Part shown: in pieces, positions 8,852-17,412 of the stretch
Layout of the letters: each line of letters starts with the position of its first letter
Numbering within the stretch: the first letter of the stretch is position 1
NCBI RefSeq assembly: GCF_014650695.1
Contig: NZ_BMVL01000004.1
Coordinates: 484,043-548,042 of the forward strand
DNA: 64,000 nt
DNA from: Streptomyces avidinii
GTDB taxonomy: Bacteria > Actinomycetota > Actinomycetes > Streptomycetales > Streptomycetaceae
Reading direction: 5' to 3'
The notes under the pieces: generated by a model
Told to the model about the DNA's origin: nothing
The model's input: only the letters and a program-made list of their open reading frames with translations
The model's database searches: none
Position numbers and translations under genes: made by a program

Positions 8852-11395
8852 GTGGATCAGCTGATCGCCGAAGACCCGAGCCGTATAGGACCGTACCGCC
8901 TGATCGCCCGGCTGGGCGCGGGCGGCATGGGCCTGGTCTACCTGGGCCGCTCCGAGGGCGGCCGTACCGTCGCCGTGAAGGTGGTCCAGGCGGAGTTCGC
9001 CGGGAACCCCGAATTCCGCAGGAGGTTCGCCCGCGAGGTGGCCGCGGCGCGCCGGGTGGGAGGCAGCTGGACGGCGGCAGTGCTCGATGCCGACACCGAG
9101 GCCGCAGTGCCCTGGGTGGCGACCCAGTACATCCCGGGGCCCGACCTGCAGACCGTGGTCGCCCGGCAGTTCGGGCCGCTGCCCGAGGACTCGGTGCGCA
9201 CCCTCGCCAACCGGCTCGCCCTCGCGCTGCGGGCCGTGCACGAAGCGGGCCTGATCCACCGGGACCTGAAGCCGTCCAACGTGCTCGTCACCGTCGACGG
9301 GCCCCGCGTCATCGACTTCGGCATCGCGCGGGCGATGGACAGCCTGACCGGGGACAGCCTGCACACCCGTACCGGCATGCTGATCGGCTCACCGGGGTTC
9401 ATGTCTCCGGAACAGGTCCGCGGACTCGAACTGACCCCCGCCAGCGACGTCTTCTGCCTCGGCGCGGTCCTCGTGTACGCGGCGACGGGGCGCATGCTCT
9501 TCGGCGCCACGGACACGGGTCTCAACGCCCACCTCTTCCGGATCGCCGAGGAGGAGGCGGACCTGACCGGCGTACCGGAGTCGCTGGCCGACCTCGTCGG
9601 CGCGTGCCTGCACAAGGATCCGGCCCGGCGGCCCACCCCCGAGGAGGTGGCGGAGCGTACGGCGGCGGACGCCGCCGGGGAATGGCTTCCGGGAAAGGTG
9701 CTGGCCCAGCTGGGACGACATGCGGCGCAGTTGCTGGACTACGCCCCGGCGTCTCCCGCCGGAGCCGGAGCCGGAGCCCGTGCCGGTGCCGCGGCCTCGA
9801 CCGGGGGGACGCCGGCCGGGACGCCGGACCCCCGCCTCGTGCCGGCGCAGTCCCGGCCGGACGCCTCCCCGTACGGGGCACCGCCCGCGTACGCCCCCAC
9901 GGCCCCCGGCCACTTCGGTCCCGCGGACGGCTTCGGCCCGCCCCCGGGCGCTGTCCCCGGCGACGGCCCGTCCGCCCCCGCGCCCCCGCACCCCAGGCGC
10001 TGGTGGGGCCTCGCGGTCCTGGCCCTTGCGCAGTTGCTGGTGCTGGTCGAAGCGGCACAGTTCAACCTGCTGGCGCCGCAGATGCATGCCGAGCTCGGCC
10101 TCAGCGCCGACGGCCTGAGCCCGGCCTTCACCGCCTACCTGGTCGCCCTCGGCGGATTGCTCCTGCTCGGCGGGCACCTCGCCGACCTGCTCGGGGCACG
10201 GCGGATGCTGGTGGCCGGCCTGATCGGGTTCGCGGTGGCCGCGGTGCTCGCCGGCGCGGCCGCCGGCCCCGGGATGCTGATCGCCTCCCGCGCCCTGGAG
10301 GGCGGCTTCGCCGCGTTGCTCGTCCCGGCGGCGCTGTCCCTGGTGGCCACCGGTTTCACCGACCCGCGGGAACGCGGCCGGGCCTTCGGGATCTACGCGG
10401 CGGTCGTCGCGGGCGGCAGTGCGCTCGGCGTGTTCACGGGCGGATGGCTCGCCGAGACCCTGGCATGGCGCTGGGCCCTCTGGTCGGTCGTCCCGCTCGC
10501 CGTGCTCGCCCTGTTCGGCGCGCTCACCCTGCTGCCCGACCGTCCGGGCCGTACCGGCGCCCGGTTCGACGGACCCGGGGTGCTCCTCGGAGCGGCGGGA
10601 TCGGCCGCCCTGACCTACGGCCTCGCCGAGGTGGAGACGGGCGGCTGGGCCGTCGCCCGGAGCCTGCTGCTGTTCGTGGGCGGCATCGCGCTGCTCGCCG
10701 CCTTCCTGTGGTGGCAGACCAGAACGTCCGGCCCGCTGCTCCCGGCGTACGTCCTGGCCGACCGGAACCGCCTCGCCTCCCTCCTGGTCGTCCTCTTCAC
10801 CGGCGTCGCCACGGTCGCCCTCCTCCCGGCCCTGGGCTTCTTCGCGCAGCAGATCCGCGGCGAGGGGCCGGCCCTGTCAGGGACGGCCCACCTGCCCCTG
10901 GTCGCCGCTGCCCTCGTGACCGCCACCCAGGTCTCCGCCCGACTGCTGCCCCGCCTCGCACCGCGCGTCCTGATCCTGCCGGGCCTGCTGGTCACGGCCC
11001 TCGGGCTGGCCCTGCTGGCCGGTGTGGGGGGTGCGGCCACCTACGCGACCGGGGTGCTGCCCGGCATGCTCCTCACCGGCGTCGGCCTGGGCCTGACCCT
11101 CGTCCCGCTCTACGCCCTCGCGACCGCCGGGGTGTCCCCGCAGCACGCCGGCGGGGCGTCGGCGGCCGTCGGCGCGGCCCACCACCTGGGGCAGTCGATC
11201 GGCGGGGCCGTGCTCGGCACCGTCCTGGTGAGCCACCTGGACCGGGTCTCGGACGACACCGACCTGTTCGCCCGGATGCTGGACTCCTACACCACCACCC
11301 TGTGGTGCGCGGTCGGTGGCCTCCTGCTCGCGGCCCTGCCGGCCGCCCTGCTGATCAGGGCCCGCGCCCCGCGGCGGGACGCCCTCCAGGGGTGA
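8852..11395 (+). CDS. Ser/Thr protein kinase fused to MFS transporter
   Basis: 847-aa fusion. Residues 13-280 are a Hanks-type kinase: GAGGMG loop 22-27, Lys43, catalytic HRDLKPSN with Asp138, DFG 155-157, and SPEQ in the activation segment. Residues 290-383 are an Ala/Gly/Pro-rich linker. Residues 384-840 are a DHA2-like MFS transporter of about 14 membrane spans with the motif-A-like GGHLADLLGARRML. All kinase residues are present, so it should be active and may phosphorylate its own linker or transporter to control export. No ribosome site precedes the GTG, and the spacing to TATCCT suggests a leaderless mRNA. The upstream in-frame extension to 8669 runs through the metG terminator and is not used. 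The export substrate is unknown. Confidence 0.9.
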   Translation: MDQLIAEDPSRIGPYRLIARLGAGGMGLVYLGRSEGGRTVAVKVVQAEFAGNPEFRRRFAREVAAARRVGGSWTAAVLDADTEAAVPWVATQYIPGPDLQTVVARQFGPLPEDSVRTLANRLALALRAVHEAGLIHRDLKPSNVLVTVDGPRVIDFGIARAMDSLTGDSLHTRTGMLIGSPGFMSPEQVRGLELTPASDVFCLGAVLVYAATGRMLFGATDTGLNAHLFRIAEEEADLTGVPESLADLVGACLHKDPARRPTPEEVAERTAADAAGEWLPGKVLAQLGRHAAQLLDYAPASPAGAGAGARAGAAASTGGTPAGTPDPRLVPAQSRPDASPYGAPPAYAPTAPGHFGPADGFGPPPGAVPGDGPSAPAPPHPRRWWGLAVLALAQLLVLVEAAQFNLLAPQMHAELGLSADGLSPAFTAYLVALGGLLLLGGHLADLLGARRMLVAGLIGFAVAAVLAGAAAGPGMLIASRALEGGFAALLVPAALSLVATGFTDPRERGRAFGIYAAVVAGGSALGVFTGGWLAETLAWRWALWSVVPLAVLALFGALTLLPDRPGRTGARFDGPGVLLGAAGSAALTYGLAEVETGGWAVARSLLLFVGGIALLAAFLWWQTRTSGPLLPAYVLADRNRLASLLVVLFTGVATVALLPALGFFAQQIRGEGPALSGTAHLPLVAAALVTATQVSARLLPRLAPRVLILPGLLVTALGLALLAGVGGAATYATGVLPGMLLTGVGLGLTLVPLYALATAGVSPQHAGGASAAVGAAHHLGQSIGGAVLGTVLVSHLDRVSDDTDLFARMLDSYTTTLWCAVGGLLLAALPAALLIRARAPRRDALQG

Positions 11396-11399
11396 GGGT

Positions 11400-11447
11400 C
11401 CGCCCGGCGGGTGAACCGGGGGAGGTACCGGACGGCGTGCCGGGCGG
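11400..11447. terminator. Bidirectional terminator between kinase genes
   Basis: Arms CCGCCCGGC (11400-11408) and GCCGGGCGG (11439-11447) pair perfectly across a 30-base loop in the 57-bp gap between two convergent kinase genes. Confidence 0.55.
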
Positions 11448-11452
11448 GTGCG

Positions 11453-13093
11453 TCAGCCTCCGGTGCGTACGAAGGTGCGCACCGCGGTGTCGAAGTAGCC
11501 CCGGGCCTCTTCGCTCCGGCCCACGGGCGACGACACCCACACGTCGTACAGCCGGCCGTCCTCCTCCCAGCACAGGTCGCGGGTGTGCCGGGCACCCTCG
11601 GCCGTCGAGAAACCGTCCCAGGTGAACAGCCAGAGCGCGGCCTGCCGGCCGTGGTGCGAGGTGGTCACGACCTCGGCGTCCCGGTATCCGGGGTTGCTCG
11701 ACGGCCCGTTGGCGTGGGCGCGCTGATGGACGGCGATCGGACCGCCCGATTCGGGCTCCGCCGCCTTGATGCCGATGCGGAAGGTGTCCCCGGGTGACAT
11801 GTAGAAGATGCGCGGGCCCTCCGCCCTGCGGGTGAACCCGATGGGGACGGCCAGCGAGAAGCCCTCCGGGTCGGTGACGACGCGGTAGCCGGCCGGGGCG
11901 GCGGCCTTGCCGTCGGACGAGGGGGACGAGGGGAAGGACGAGGGCGTGGCGGAGGGCCCGGAGCCGGCCGGGTCCGCGGGCGCGGTCCGGTGGCCGGCCG
12001 CTCCGCTCGCGGAGGCCTGCCCGCCGCGTTCGTCGCGGTCCATGAGCAGCGCGGCCGACACCCCCGCCCCGGCGATCGCAGCCACCAGCAGCGCGGCGAC
12101 CAGAGCCGCCGCCGGCCGCCGCTTCCCGGGTACGCGTACGGTCTCGGGCGCGGCCTCCGGCGCCATCGCCGGCGCCGACTCGGCCACCGGCGCCGGCGCG
12201 GGCTCGGGCCTCGTGACGCTGCGCTGCGTCGGGCTGTACTGCGCCGGGGTGTATCGCGTCGCGGTGTCCGCGCACGCCCGCAGCAGTTGCTCCGCCCCTT
12301 CCGCGTCGAGCCGCTCGGTCGGATCGCGCTCCAGCAGCCCCCGCACCACGGGCAGCAGCGGGCCGCACGCTTCGGGCGGCCGGATCTCGTCGAAGACCAC
12401 CGCATGCAGGATTCCGCCGAGCGAGTCCCGCCGGAAGGGCGAGGCGCCGCTGAGGGCCGCGCACAGCAGGGCGCCCAGCGACCACAGATCGGCCTCGGGT
12501 CCCGTCGGGCTCTGCCCCGACATCCGCTCGGGCGCGGTGTACTCGGGGGAGCCGACGAAGGACCCGGTGGTGGTCAGCGTCGTCGCGCCCGACACCTGCG
12601 CGATGCCGAAGTCGGTGAGTACGGGCCGTCCGCCGGGCGCCTCCAGCAGGACGTTCGCGGGTTTGATGTCCCGGTGCAGCACACCGGCGGCGTGCGCCGT
12701 CCGCAGGGCGCCGATCAGAGCGATCCCGATCCGGGCGGCTTCGGCGACGTCCACCGGGCCGCTGCGGGCGAGCCGGTCGGCCAGCGAGCCGCCCTCGACC
12801 AGTTCCATGACGATGTACGGGAGTTCGCCGTCCTCGACGATGTCGTGCACCACGATGATGTGGGGGTGCTTGAGCTGCGCGGCGGCCCGTGCCTCGCGGA
12901 GCGTGCGTTCACGCCGGTGCCGGGCCTCGTCCGCGGACAGCGCGGGGTCGAGTGCGAGCTCCTTGACGGCGACGCCGCGGCCGAGCAACTGGTCGGTGGC
13001 GCGCCACACGATGCCCATGCCACCGCGTCCGAGCCTGGCGTCCAGCCGGTAACGCCCTGCGATCAGGCGGGCGTCCGCCCCCTCGGTCCCCAT
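11453..13093 (-). CDS. PknB-type membrane Ser/Thr kinase with extracellular domain
   Basis: 546 aa. Kinase domain 14-280: GRGGMG glycine loop, Lys44, HRDIKPANV catalytic loop, DFG, SPEYTAPE activation segment. A Pro/Ala-rich juxtamembrane stretch leads to one membrane helix at about 338-357 (AALVAALLVAAIAGAGVSAALL). A Ser/Pro linker and an extracellular domain of about 130 residues, rich in Trp and Tyr, follow; it lacks PASTA repeats. This layout is typical of Streptomyces receptor kinases that sense something outside the cell. No clear ribosome site precedes the ATG at 13093; an in-frame ATG at 13104 is the alternative. It is convergent with the kinase-MFS gene and divergent from the 201-aa gene. 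Confidence 0.88.
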   Translation of the reverse strand: MGTEGADARLIAGRYRLDARLGRGGMGIVWRATDQLLGRGVAVKELALDPALSADEARHRRERTLREARAAAQLKHPHIIVVHDIVEDGELPYIVMELVEGGSLADRLARSGPVDVAEAARIGIALIGALRTAHAAGVLHRDIKPANVLLEAPGGRPVLTDFGIAQVSGATTLTTTGSFVGSPEYTAPERMSGQSPTGPEADLWSLGALLCAALSGASPFRRDSLGGILHAVVFDEIRPPEACGPLLPVVRGLLERDPTERLDAEGAEQLLRACADTATRYTPAQYSPTQRSVTRPEPAPAPVAESAPAMAPEAAPETVRVPGKRRPAAALVAALLVAAIAGAGVSAALLMDRDERGGQASASGAAGHRTAPADPAGSGPSATPSSFPSSPSSDGKAAAPAGYRVVTDPEGFSLAVPIGFTRRAEGPRIFYMSPGDTFRIGIKAAEPESGGPIAVHQRAHANGPSSNPGYRDAEVVTTSHHGRQAALWLFTWDGFSTAEGARHTRDLCWEEDGRLYDVWVSSPVGRSEEARGYFDTAVRTFVRTGG

Positions 13094-13207
13094 GGCGACA
13101 TCATGCCGCATCGACGATCCGCACCCGTTCGCGGCGTGTCGAAGCCGCGTCTTGATCGTTTCTTCTGCGGTAACCCTTACATCTGCTGCGATTTCGGGAG
13201 GCGTGCG

Positions 13208-13813
13208 GTGACCGCTTGGCAGTACTTCGCCGGGGCGGGCCTGGTGGCGGCGCTCTGCCCGCTGCACGGCCACGTGGCGGTCGCGGGCGACGGTCACGGC
13301 CGCGGGGCCCGTGTCGACCTGTGCGTGCCGGCCGGGCAGCCGGACAGGCCGGTCTTCCGGCCGCCTTCCGGGCAGCCCTCGGTGCGGGTGGCCGTGCCCG
13401 GCGCCGACCGGCCGACCGTGCGCCACCCGGGACGGCCCGCCGTACCGGTCGCCCCGGCGGAGCGGCCCGCGCGGCCCGGGCCGGCCGCGGAGCCCGGGCA
13501 GCCGGAGCCGCCGGGGGCCGTGGGTGCGGTGGGGCCCGGTGCGAAGGCGGGGGCCGGGGCGTCGGAGCCGCCGGCGCCCGCGCCGGTTCCGGGGCCCGAG
13601 GCCGAACCGGCCTCGGCCGAAGTACCCGCCCCGCCCGCGGCCGGGGCCGCCGCCGCGCGGGTGAGCGCCTTCCACGTGCGTCCGTACCGCGCCGTGGCCG
13701 TGGAGCGGCGCGGCCCGGGCGGAATGTCCACCGTGATGCTCATGGTCGTCGTCACCACCCCGGCCGTACTCGCCGCTGCCGCCCTGCGGCCCCGTTCCAA
13801 GAGCCGCAGCTGA
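13208..13813 (+). CDS. Proline-rich membrane-anchored protein of unknown function
   Basis: 201 aa. The N-terminus has a hydrophobic stretch (AGAGLVAALCPLHGHVAVAG) that could be a signal or anchor. Residues about 45-150 are very rich in Pro, Ala and Gly with no repeats I can align. The C-terminus has one hydrophobic helix (STVMLMVVVTTPAVLAAAAL) followed by an Arg/Lys/Ser tail. The GTG start is supported by GGGAGG 6 bases upstream. It probably spans from the cytoplasm to the wall side. It is followed after 102 bp by the DUF4239-type gene on the same strand, so the two may form an operon. No function can be named. Confidence 0.65.
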   Translation: MTAWQYFAGAGLVAALCPLHGHVAVAGDGHGRGARVDLCVPAGQPDRPVFRPPSGQPSVRVAVPGADRPTVRHPGRPAVPVAPAERPARPGPAAEPGQPEPPGAVGAVGPGAKAGAGASEPPAPAPVPGPEAEPASAEVPAPPAAGAAAARVSAFHVRPYRAVAVERRGPGGMSTVMLMVVVTTPAVLAAAALRPRSKSRS

Positions 13814-13915
13814 CCGCCGCGGCCCCGCCGCACCCCCACCGCGAGCCCGACCCCCACCCCCATCCACCGATCCGAACGATCCACTGATCCACCGATCCGC
13901 ACCGGGAGAATCCAC

Positions 13916-14698
13916 GTGTCCGAATGGCTGGTCCTGGCCATCGCCATGGCGCTCGTCTGCGCCCTCGTCCTCGCCATCACCACGATCCGGCACCGCCGGG
14001 CCGCCGACGACGAGGACACCAGCGAAACCCCCGACGTCATCGAGTACATGACGATGATGGTGGGCGTGGTCTACGCGATCGTGCTGGGCCTGGCCATCGC
14101 GGGTGTCTGGGAGGCGCGCGGCGCCGCCGAGGACAGCGTGCGCCGCGAGGCCCAGGCCCTGTACGAGGTCACCCAGCGCGCCGACGTCTACCCGGCGCCG
14201 GTCCGCGACCGGATCCGGGGCGAGGTGGATGCGTACGTCTCGCACACCGTCGCCGTGGACTGGCCGCTGCTGACCTCCGGCGACGGCGCCTCGGCCGAGG
14301 GCGGTGCGCTGCTCGGCAAGCTGCGCAGCGACGTCACGCACCAGAGTCCGACCACCGAGCTCCAGGCACAGGCGTACCAGCCGCTGCTGGACCACATCGC
14401 GGCCGCGGACGACGCGCGCCACTCGCGGACGCAGAGCTCCGAGTCCACCCTGCCGGGCGTGGTGTGGTTCGGGCTGCTGGTCGGCGGGGTGGTCACGGTG
14501 GGGTTGATCTTCACCCTGCAGATCCGCCGGTCCGGGCGGGAGCTGCTGCTCGCCGGACTCTTCAGCGCGCTGATCGTGTTCCTGCTGTTCATGGTGTGGA
14601 GCTTCGACGCGCCCTACGGGCGGGACGGGATCGACTCGGCCGGGCCGTTCCAGGACCTGTTCCCGGCGACGGCCACGGTGGCGGCCGGCACCCGCTGA
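13916..14698 (+). CDS. DUF4239-type membrane protein
   Basis: 260 aa, four predicted membrane helices: one at the N-terminus (LVLAIAMALVCALVLAIT), one around residues 42-66 (MTMMVGVVYAIVLGLAIAGVW), and two near 180-230. The stretch between helices 2 and 3 is a soluble domain of about 110 residues with conserved-looking Arg and Glu. This layout fits the DUF4239 family, sometimes called bestrophin-like, whose function is unproven. The GTG start follows GGGAGAA. It may form an operon with the preceding proline-rich membrane protein. Confidence 0.7.
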   Translation: MSEWLVLAIAMALVCALVLAITTIRHRRAADDEDTSETPDVIEYMTMMVGVVYAIVLGLAIAGVWEARGAAEDSVRREAQALYEVTQRADVYPAPVRDRIRGEVDAYVSHTVAVDWPLLTSGDGASAEGGALLGKLRSDVTHQSPTTELQAQAYQPLLDHIAAADDARHSRTQSSESTLPGVVWFGLLVGGVVTVGLIFTLQIRRSGRELLLAGLFSALIVFLLFMVWSFDAPYGRDGIDSAGPFQDLFPATATVAAGTR

Positions 14699-14738
14699 GA
14701 GGTGCCCGACGCCCCTGTGAGGCGGCCGGCGCGGCGGC

Positions 14739-15908
14739 CTAGACGGTCACCTGCTGCCGGAGCGACTGCACCACCGGCGAGTGCCGCAACGCGTGGGAGA
14801 TCCGCAGCAGGTCGCGCGGACCGTCGGCGGTGTCGAGGAAGGCCTCCTCGTCCTCTCCGATGATCTTGCCCTCGGGGTCGGCGGAGCGGGCCCGTACGGC
14901 GGCCGCGACCATGGCGGCGTCGGCGACGGCGCGGGCGGTCTCCTCGTCGGCCCCCGCGGCGACGGCGCTCTCGTAGGCGCTGTCGCGCAGGCCCCTGTCG
15001 AAGTACGGGCCGAGGTGCAGGAAGCCGTCGTGGATGTCCGACTCACGCTGGATCACCCGCAGCTCCGCCGCCGACCACCAGGCGATCCGTACGGAGGGCG
15101 TGCCGGCGGGCGCGGAGATCTGCACCTCCTGCCAGAGCGGGCCGAGCTGGCGGTACGTCGCCCAGGTCTGCCAGTGGTCCGACAGCCGCTGGCAGACCAG
15201 GGGCACCACGAAGCCCATCGCGCTGATCAGCGCCCCGAGAGAGGCGAGCGGCGGGGCGGCGAGGGTGCTGAGGTCGTCCAGGTTGTGCCCCGACCAGCGG
15301 GCGACGACCGCGGTCATCTTGGTGGCGTCGTAGGCGAGGTTGAAGATGTAGCCGATGACGATGATCACCAGGCCGACCCGCAGCCATCCGCGGACCTGGA
15401 GGGACCAGCGCCAGCACAGGACCACCATCACCACGGCGGCCACGTGGTGCGCCAGCAGGTAGAGGGCGATCATGTGGCCGATGTAGGGCGTGTTCGCGTA
15501 GTAGGTGTCGAAGTCGCGCAGCCGCTCCACCGGGGTCTCCCCGAGGGCGAAGAGCACGACCAGCGCCACGATCACCACGCTGTAGCCCAGGATCCAGCGG
15601 CGCGAGACGCGCCGGGTCTGTTCGGGCGGTCCGCCCCGCCAGTTGACCATCAGGACCAGGCAGGATGCGCTGAACGCGGTGATCAGGCAGTACACCAGGG
15701 GCGCCGAGACGTTGACGATCCCGGTCCAGCGGTTGACCGCCGCGATGGTGGGCGGCGCGGCGAAGGCGAACACCGCTCCCGCCAGGGTCAGCAGGGCGAC
15801 GACCGACCGCAGGAGCGGGTCGTTCCAGTTGTGCCGCAGGGCAGGCAGCTTGAAGGCGAGCGAGATCGCCATCGCGGCCGCCGGTATGTAGTAGTCCTCG
15901 CCGTTCAA
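14739..15908 (-). CDS. Seven-helix membrane protein, MAB_1171c-like
   Basis: 389 aa. Seven hydrophobic segments fill residues about 5-235, and a soluble C-terminal region of about 150 residues with many acidic residues follows. The layout matches the actinobacterial family named MAB_1171c putative transporter. The start is a TTG whose last two bases plus A form the stop of the upstream peptidase gene (TTGA overlap), and AGGAACGACC lies before it. It is the last gene of the XRE / ImmA-IrrE / membrane cassette. Such a protein could be a sensor or a target of the cassette protease. Transport activity is not shown by the sequence. Confidence 0.75.
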   Translation of the reverse strand: MNGEDYYIPAAAMAISLAFKLPALRHNWNDPLLRSVVALLTLAGAVFAFAAPPTIAAVNRWTGIVNVSAPLVYCLITAFSASCLVLMVNWRGGPPEQTRRVSRRWILGYSVVIVALVVLFALGETPVERLRDFDTYYANTPYIGHMIALYLLAHHVAAVVMVVLCWRWSLQVRGWLRVGLVIIVIGYIFNLAYDATKMTAVVARWSGHNLDDLSTLAAPPLASLGALISAMGFVVPLVCQRLSDHWQTWATYRQLGPLWQEVQISAPAGTPSVRIAWWSAAELRVIQRESDIHDGFLHLGPYFDRGLRDSAYESAVAAGADEETARAVADAAMVAAAVRARSADPEGKIIGEDEEAFLDTADGPRDLLRISHALRHSPVVQSLRQQVTV

Positions 15909-16462
15909 CGGTCGTTCCTGTGCCCCCGGTAGCCCAGCGAGGCCTCGATCCGGCCCGCCAGTTGATCGCGCTGGACCGGAGCCCGGTGGCTCGCCGATCC
16001 GGCCAGCCAGTTCCGGCACCGGCTGCCCAGCAGTAAGCCGAAGGTTTCGGCCTCCGTCTCCTCCTGCACGTCGGCGCGCGTACGCGCGGCGACGCGGCGG
16101 ACCGTCTCACCGATGTCGGCCTCGTCCGTCAGCAGCCGCGCGGCGACGGCGGCGCCGTCGACGTGGTGACTGCAGTGGCCGGCCTTCATGTGCCACAGCT
16201 CGTGGCCCAGGATCACCAGCTGGTGGTCCGGCGCGGTGCGTTCCTCGATGACCACGAGGTCGCGGTCCGCCATGTCGAGCCACAGGCCGCTGGCCGTCCG
16301 CGGCGGGAACGAGGCCATCCGGAAGTCCACCCGGCGCCCGCGGTGTCTGCTCATGCCCTCGCAGAGGGCAGCGTAGAGGTCCACGGGTTCCACGGGTGCG
16401 GTCAGCCGGATGCCGGCCACCAGCTCCCCGCACAACCGCCGCTGCTCTCTGCCTATGCTCAC
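15905..16462 (-). CDS. ImmA/IrrE-family metallopeptidase
   Basis: 185 aa. The zinc-binding motif HELWH is at residues 87-91, followed by MKAGH, and a downstream EETEAETFG (about 134-142) can supply the third ligand. ImmA/IrrE peptidases cleave a partner repressor of the XRE family when a signal arrives, as ImmA does to ImmR in ICEBs1 and IrrE does to DdrO in Deinococcus. Here the preceding gene, 64 bp upstream, is an XRE-type regulator, which fits that arrangement. The GTG start follows GGAGAAC. It is coupled to the membrane gene by a TTGA overlap. Cleavage of the neighbouring XRE protein is inference. Confidence 0.85.
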   Translation of the reverse strand: MSIGREQRRLCGELVAGIRLTAPVEPVDLYAALCEGMSRHRGRRVDFRMASFPPRTASGLWLDMADRDLVVIEERTAPDHQLVILGHELWHMKAGHCSHHVDGAAVAARLLTDEADIGETVRRVAARTRADVQEETEAETFGLLLGSRCRNWLAGSASHRAPVQRDQLAGRIEASLGYRGHRNDR

Positions 16463-16506
16463 CGTTCTCCCCGTCGGCGCGGATCCGGATCAGGACTCAA
16501 GGATCA

Positions 16507-16528
16507 GACCCAGACTTTCGACTGGGTC
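16507..16528 (-). other. Intercistronic hairpin between XRE and peptidase genes
   Basis: GACCCAG (16507-16513) pairs with CTGGGTC (16522-16528) around ACTTTCGA. It sits at the stop codon of the XRE gene and 45 bases before the peptidase start, without a T-run. It may lower or process the downstream message. Confidence 0.45.
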
Positions 16529-17195
16529 AGGATTCGTTCGGTTTTACGCTTTCGAGGAGCATGTCCAGCCATTCGGTCACCTTGTCCCGGTGCTTGTCGC
16601 TGGGCAGTTGGGCGGCGCGCCAGGCGATGCCCCGTACGCCGTGGTTCTGGAGGAGTCTTGCCAGCGGATCCCCGGACGATGCGGCCGAAGCGGGTACGGT
16701 TTCCCGCGCCCGCCCCGCGAAGTCCTGGAGCAACTGTTGCTCGGTCCTCTGGAGGGCGTCCGTGAGGGCGTCGGAGTCGTGCGCCGTGAGGAACCCGGCG
16801 TGCACTCCGAAGAACCGCTGGATCGCGTCGCAGTGTTCCATGGTGGGGCGTCGGTCGCCGTTGATCAGTGCCCCGGCCTGCTGCCGGGACATGCCGGCAC
16901 CGTCCGCGATCTCCTGCTGCGTGTAGCGGCGGCCGTTGGGTTTGACACGTGTCCGCCGGAGCAGGTCGAGACGCTGGAGGAACCGGGTCTGCAGATCGGG
17001 TTCGCCGGCCGGCCTGCCGTCGAGCAGGGTCCTGACCACGTCCGTGGGTACGCCGGAGGCCTCGGAGAGCCGCCGCAGGTCGAAGACCTGGTTCAGGTCG
17101 CGTCCCATCTTGCCCGCGAGTTCGGCGACACGCGTGATGGTGGCTGCCAGGGGTGCGTTGGCTACCGCGACGGGAGCCGGGAAGCCGTCTGTCAC
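16527..17195 (-). CDS. XRE-family regulator, cassette repressor
   Basis: 222 aa. A Cro/CI-type helix-turn-helix spans residues about 90-130 (YTQQEIADGAGMSRQQAGALINGDRRPT). Residues 1-80 are a separate helical part with a second possible helix-turn-helix (LRRLSEASGVPTDVVRTLLDG). The start is GTG 17195 with GGAGAA six bases before it; the longer frame to 17234 has no ribosome site. It is the first gene of an operon with an ImmA/IrrE peptidase and a seven-helix membrane protein, so it is the likely repressor and protease substrate. It shares a 217-bp regulatory region with a divergent XRE-MmyB gene. Confidence 0.82.
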   Translation of the reverse strand: MTDGFPAPVAVANAPLAATITRVAELAGKMGRDLNQVFDLRRLSEASGVPTDVVRTLLDGRPAGEPDLQTRFLQRLDLLRRTRVKPNGRRYTQQEIADGAGMSRQQAGALINGDRRPTMEHCDAIQRFFGVHAGFLTAHDSDALTDALQRTEQQLLQDFAGRARETVPASAASSGDPLARLLQNHGVRGIAWRAAQLPSDKHRDKVTEWLDMLLESVKPNES

Positions 17196-17251
17196 CAGTG
17201 GTTCTCCTAGATCGCGCGAAGTCGGTATGGGCACATGGTCGGCTTCTGGAA

Positions 17252-17280
17252 TCTAGCCGCTCTCGCCCGGAAGGGCTAGA
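17252..17280. promoter_or_regulatory. Inverted repeat TCTAGCC / GGCTAGA
   Basis: Seven-base arms at 17252-17258 and 17274-17280, in the divergent region between the two XRE genes. On the minus strand the left arm gives TAGATT, a plausible -10 for the repressor cassette about 55 bases before its start. Confidence 0.5.
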
Positions 17281-17284
17281 ACGT

Positions 17285-17298
17285 GCCACAGCTGTGGC
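17285..17298. promoter_or_regulatory. Perfect palindrome GCCACAGCTGTGGC
   Basis: A 14-bp perfect palindrome in the middle of the divergent XRE/XRE region. Further GCCACA half-sites occur at 17327-17332 and 17368-17373, 42 and 41 bases apart (about four turns). Likely operator for one of the two XRE proteins. Confidence 0.6.
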
Positions 17299-17412
17299 GG
17301 GAATGAGCTGTCAAGAGGCTGGAATTGCCACAATAGTTGACACTCGAATGAAGTCGGTAGCAGGATCGCCACACGGAAATGAAGATCCAGACCGGAGGAG
17401 GGGGAGCTCTCA

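Noticed and set aside
15905..17195. Classical toxin-antitoxin pair
   Set aside because: The protease carries HELWH and fits the ImmA/IrrE regulatory type; nothing shows toxicity, so the toxin label was not used.
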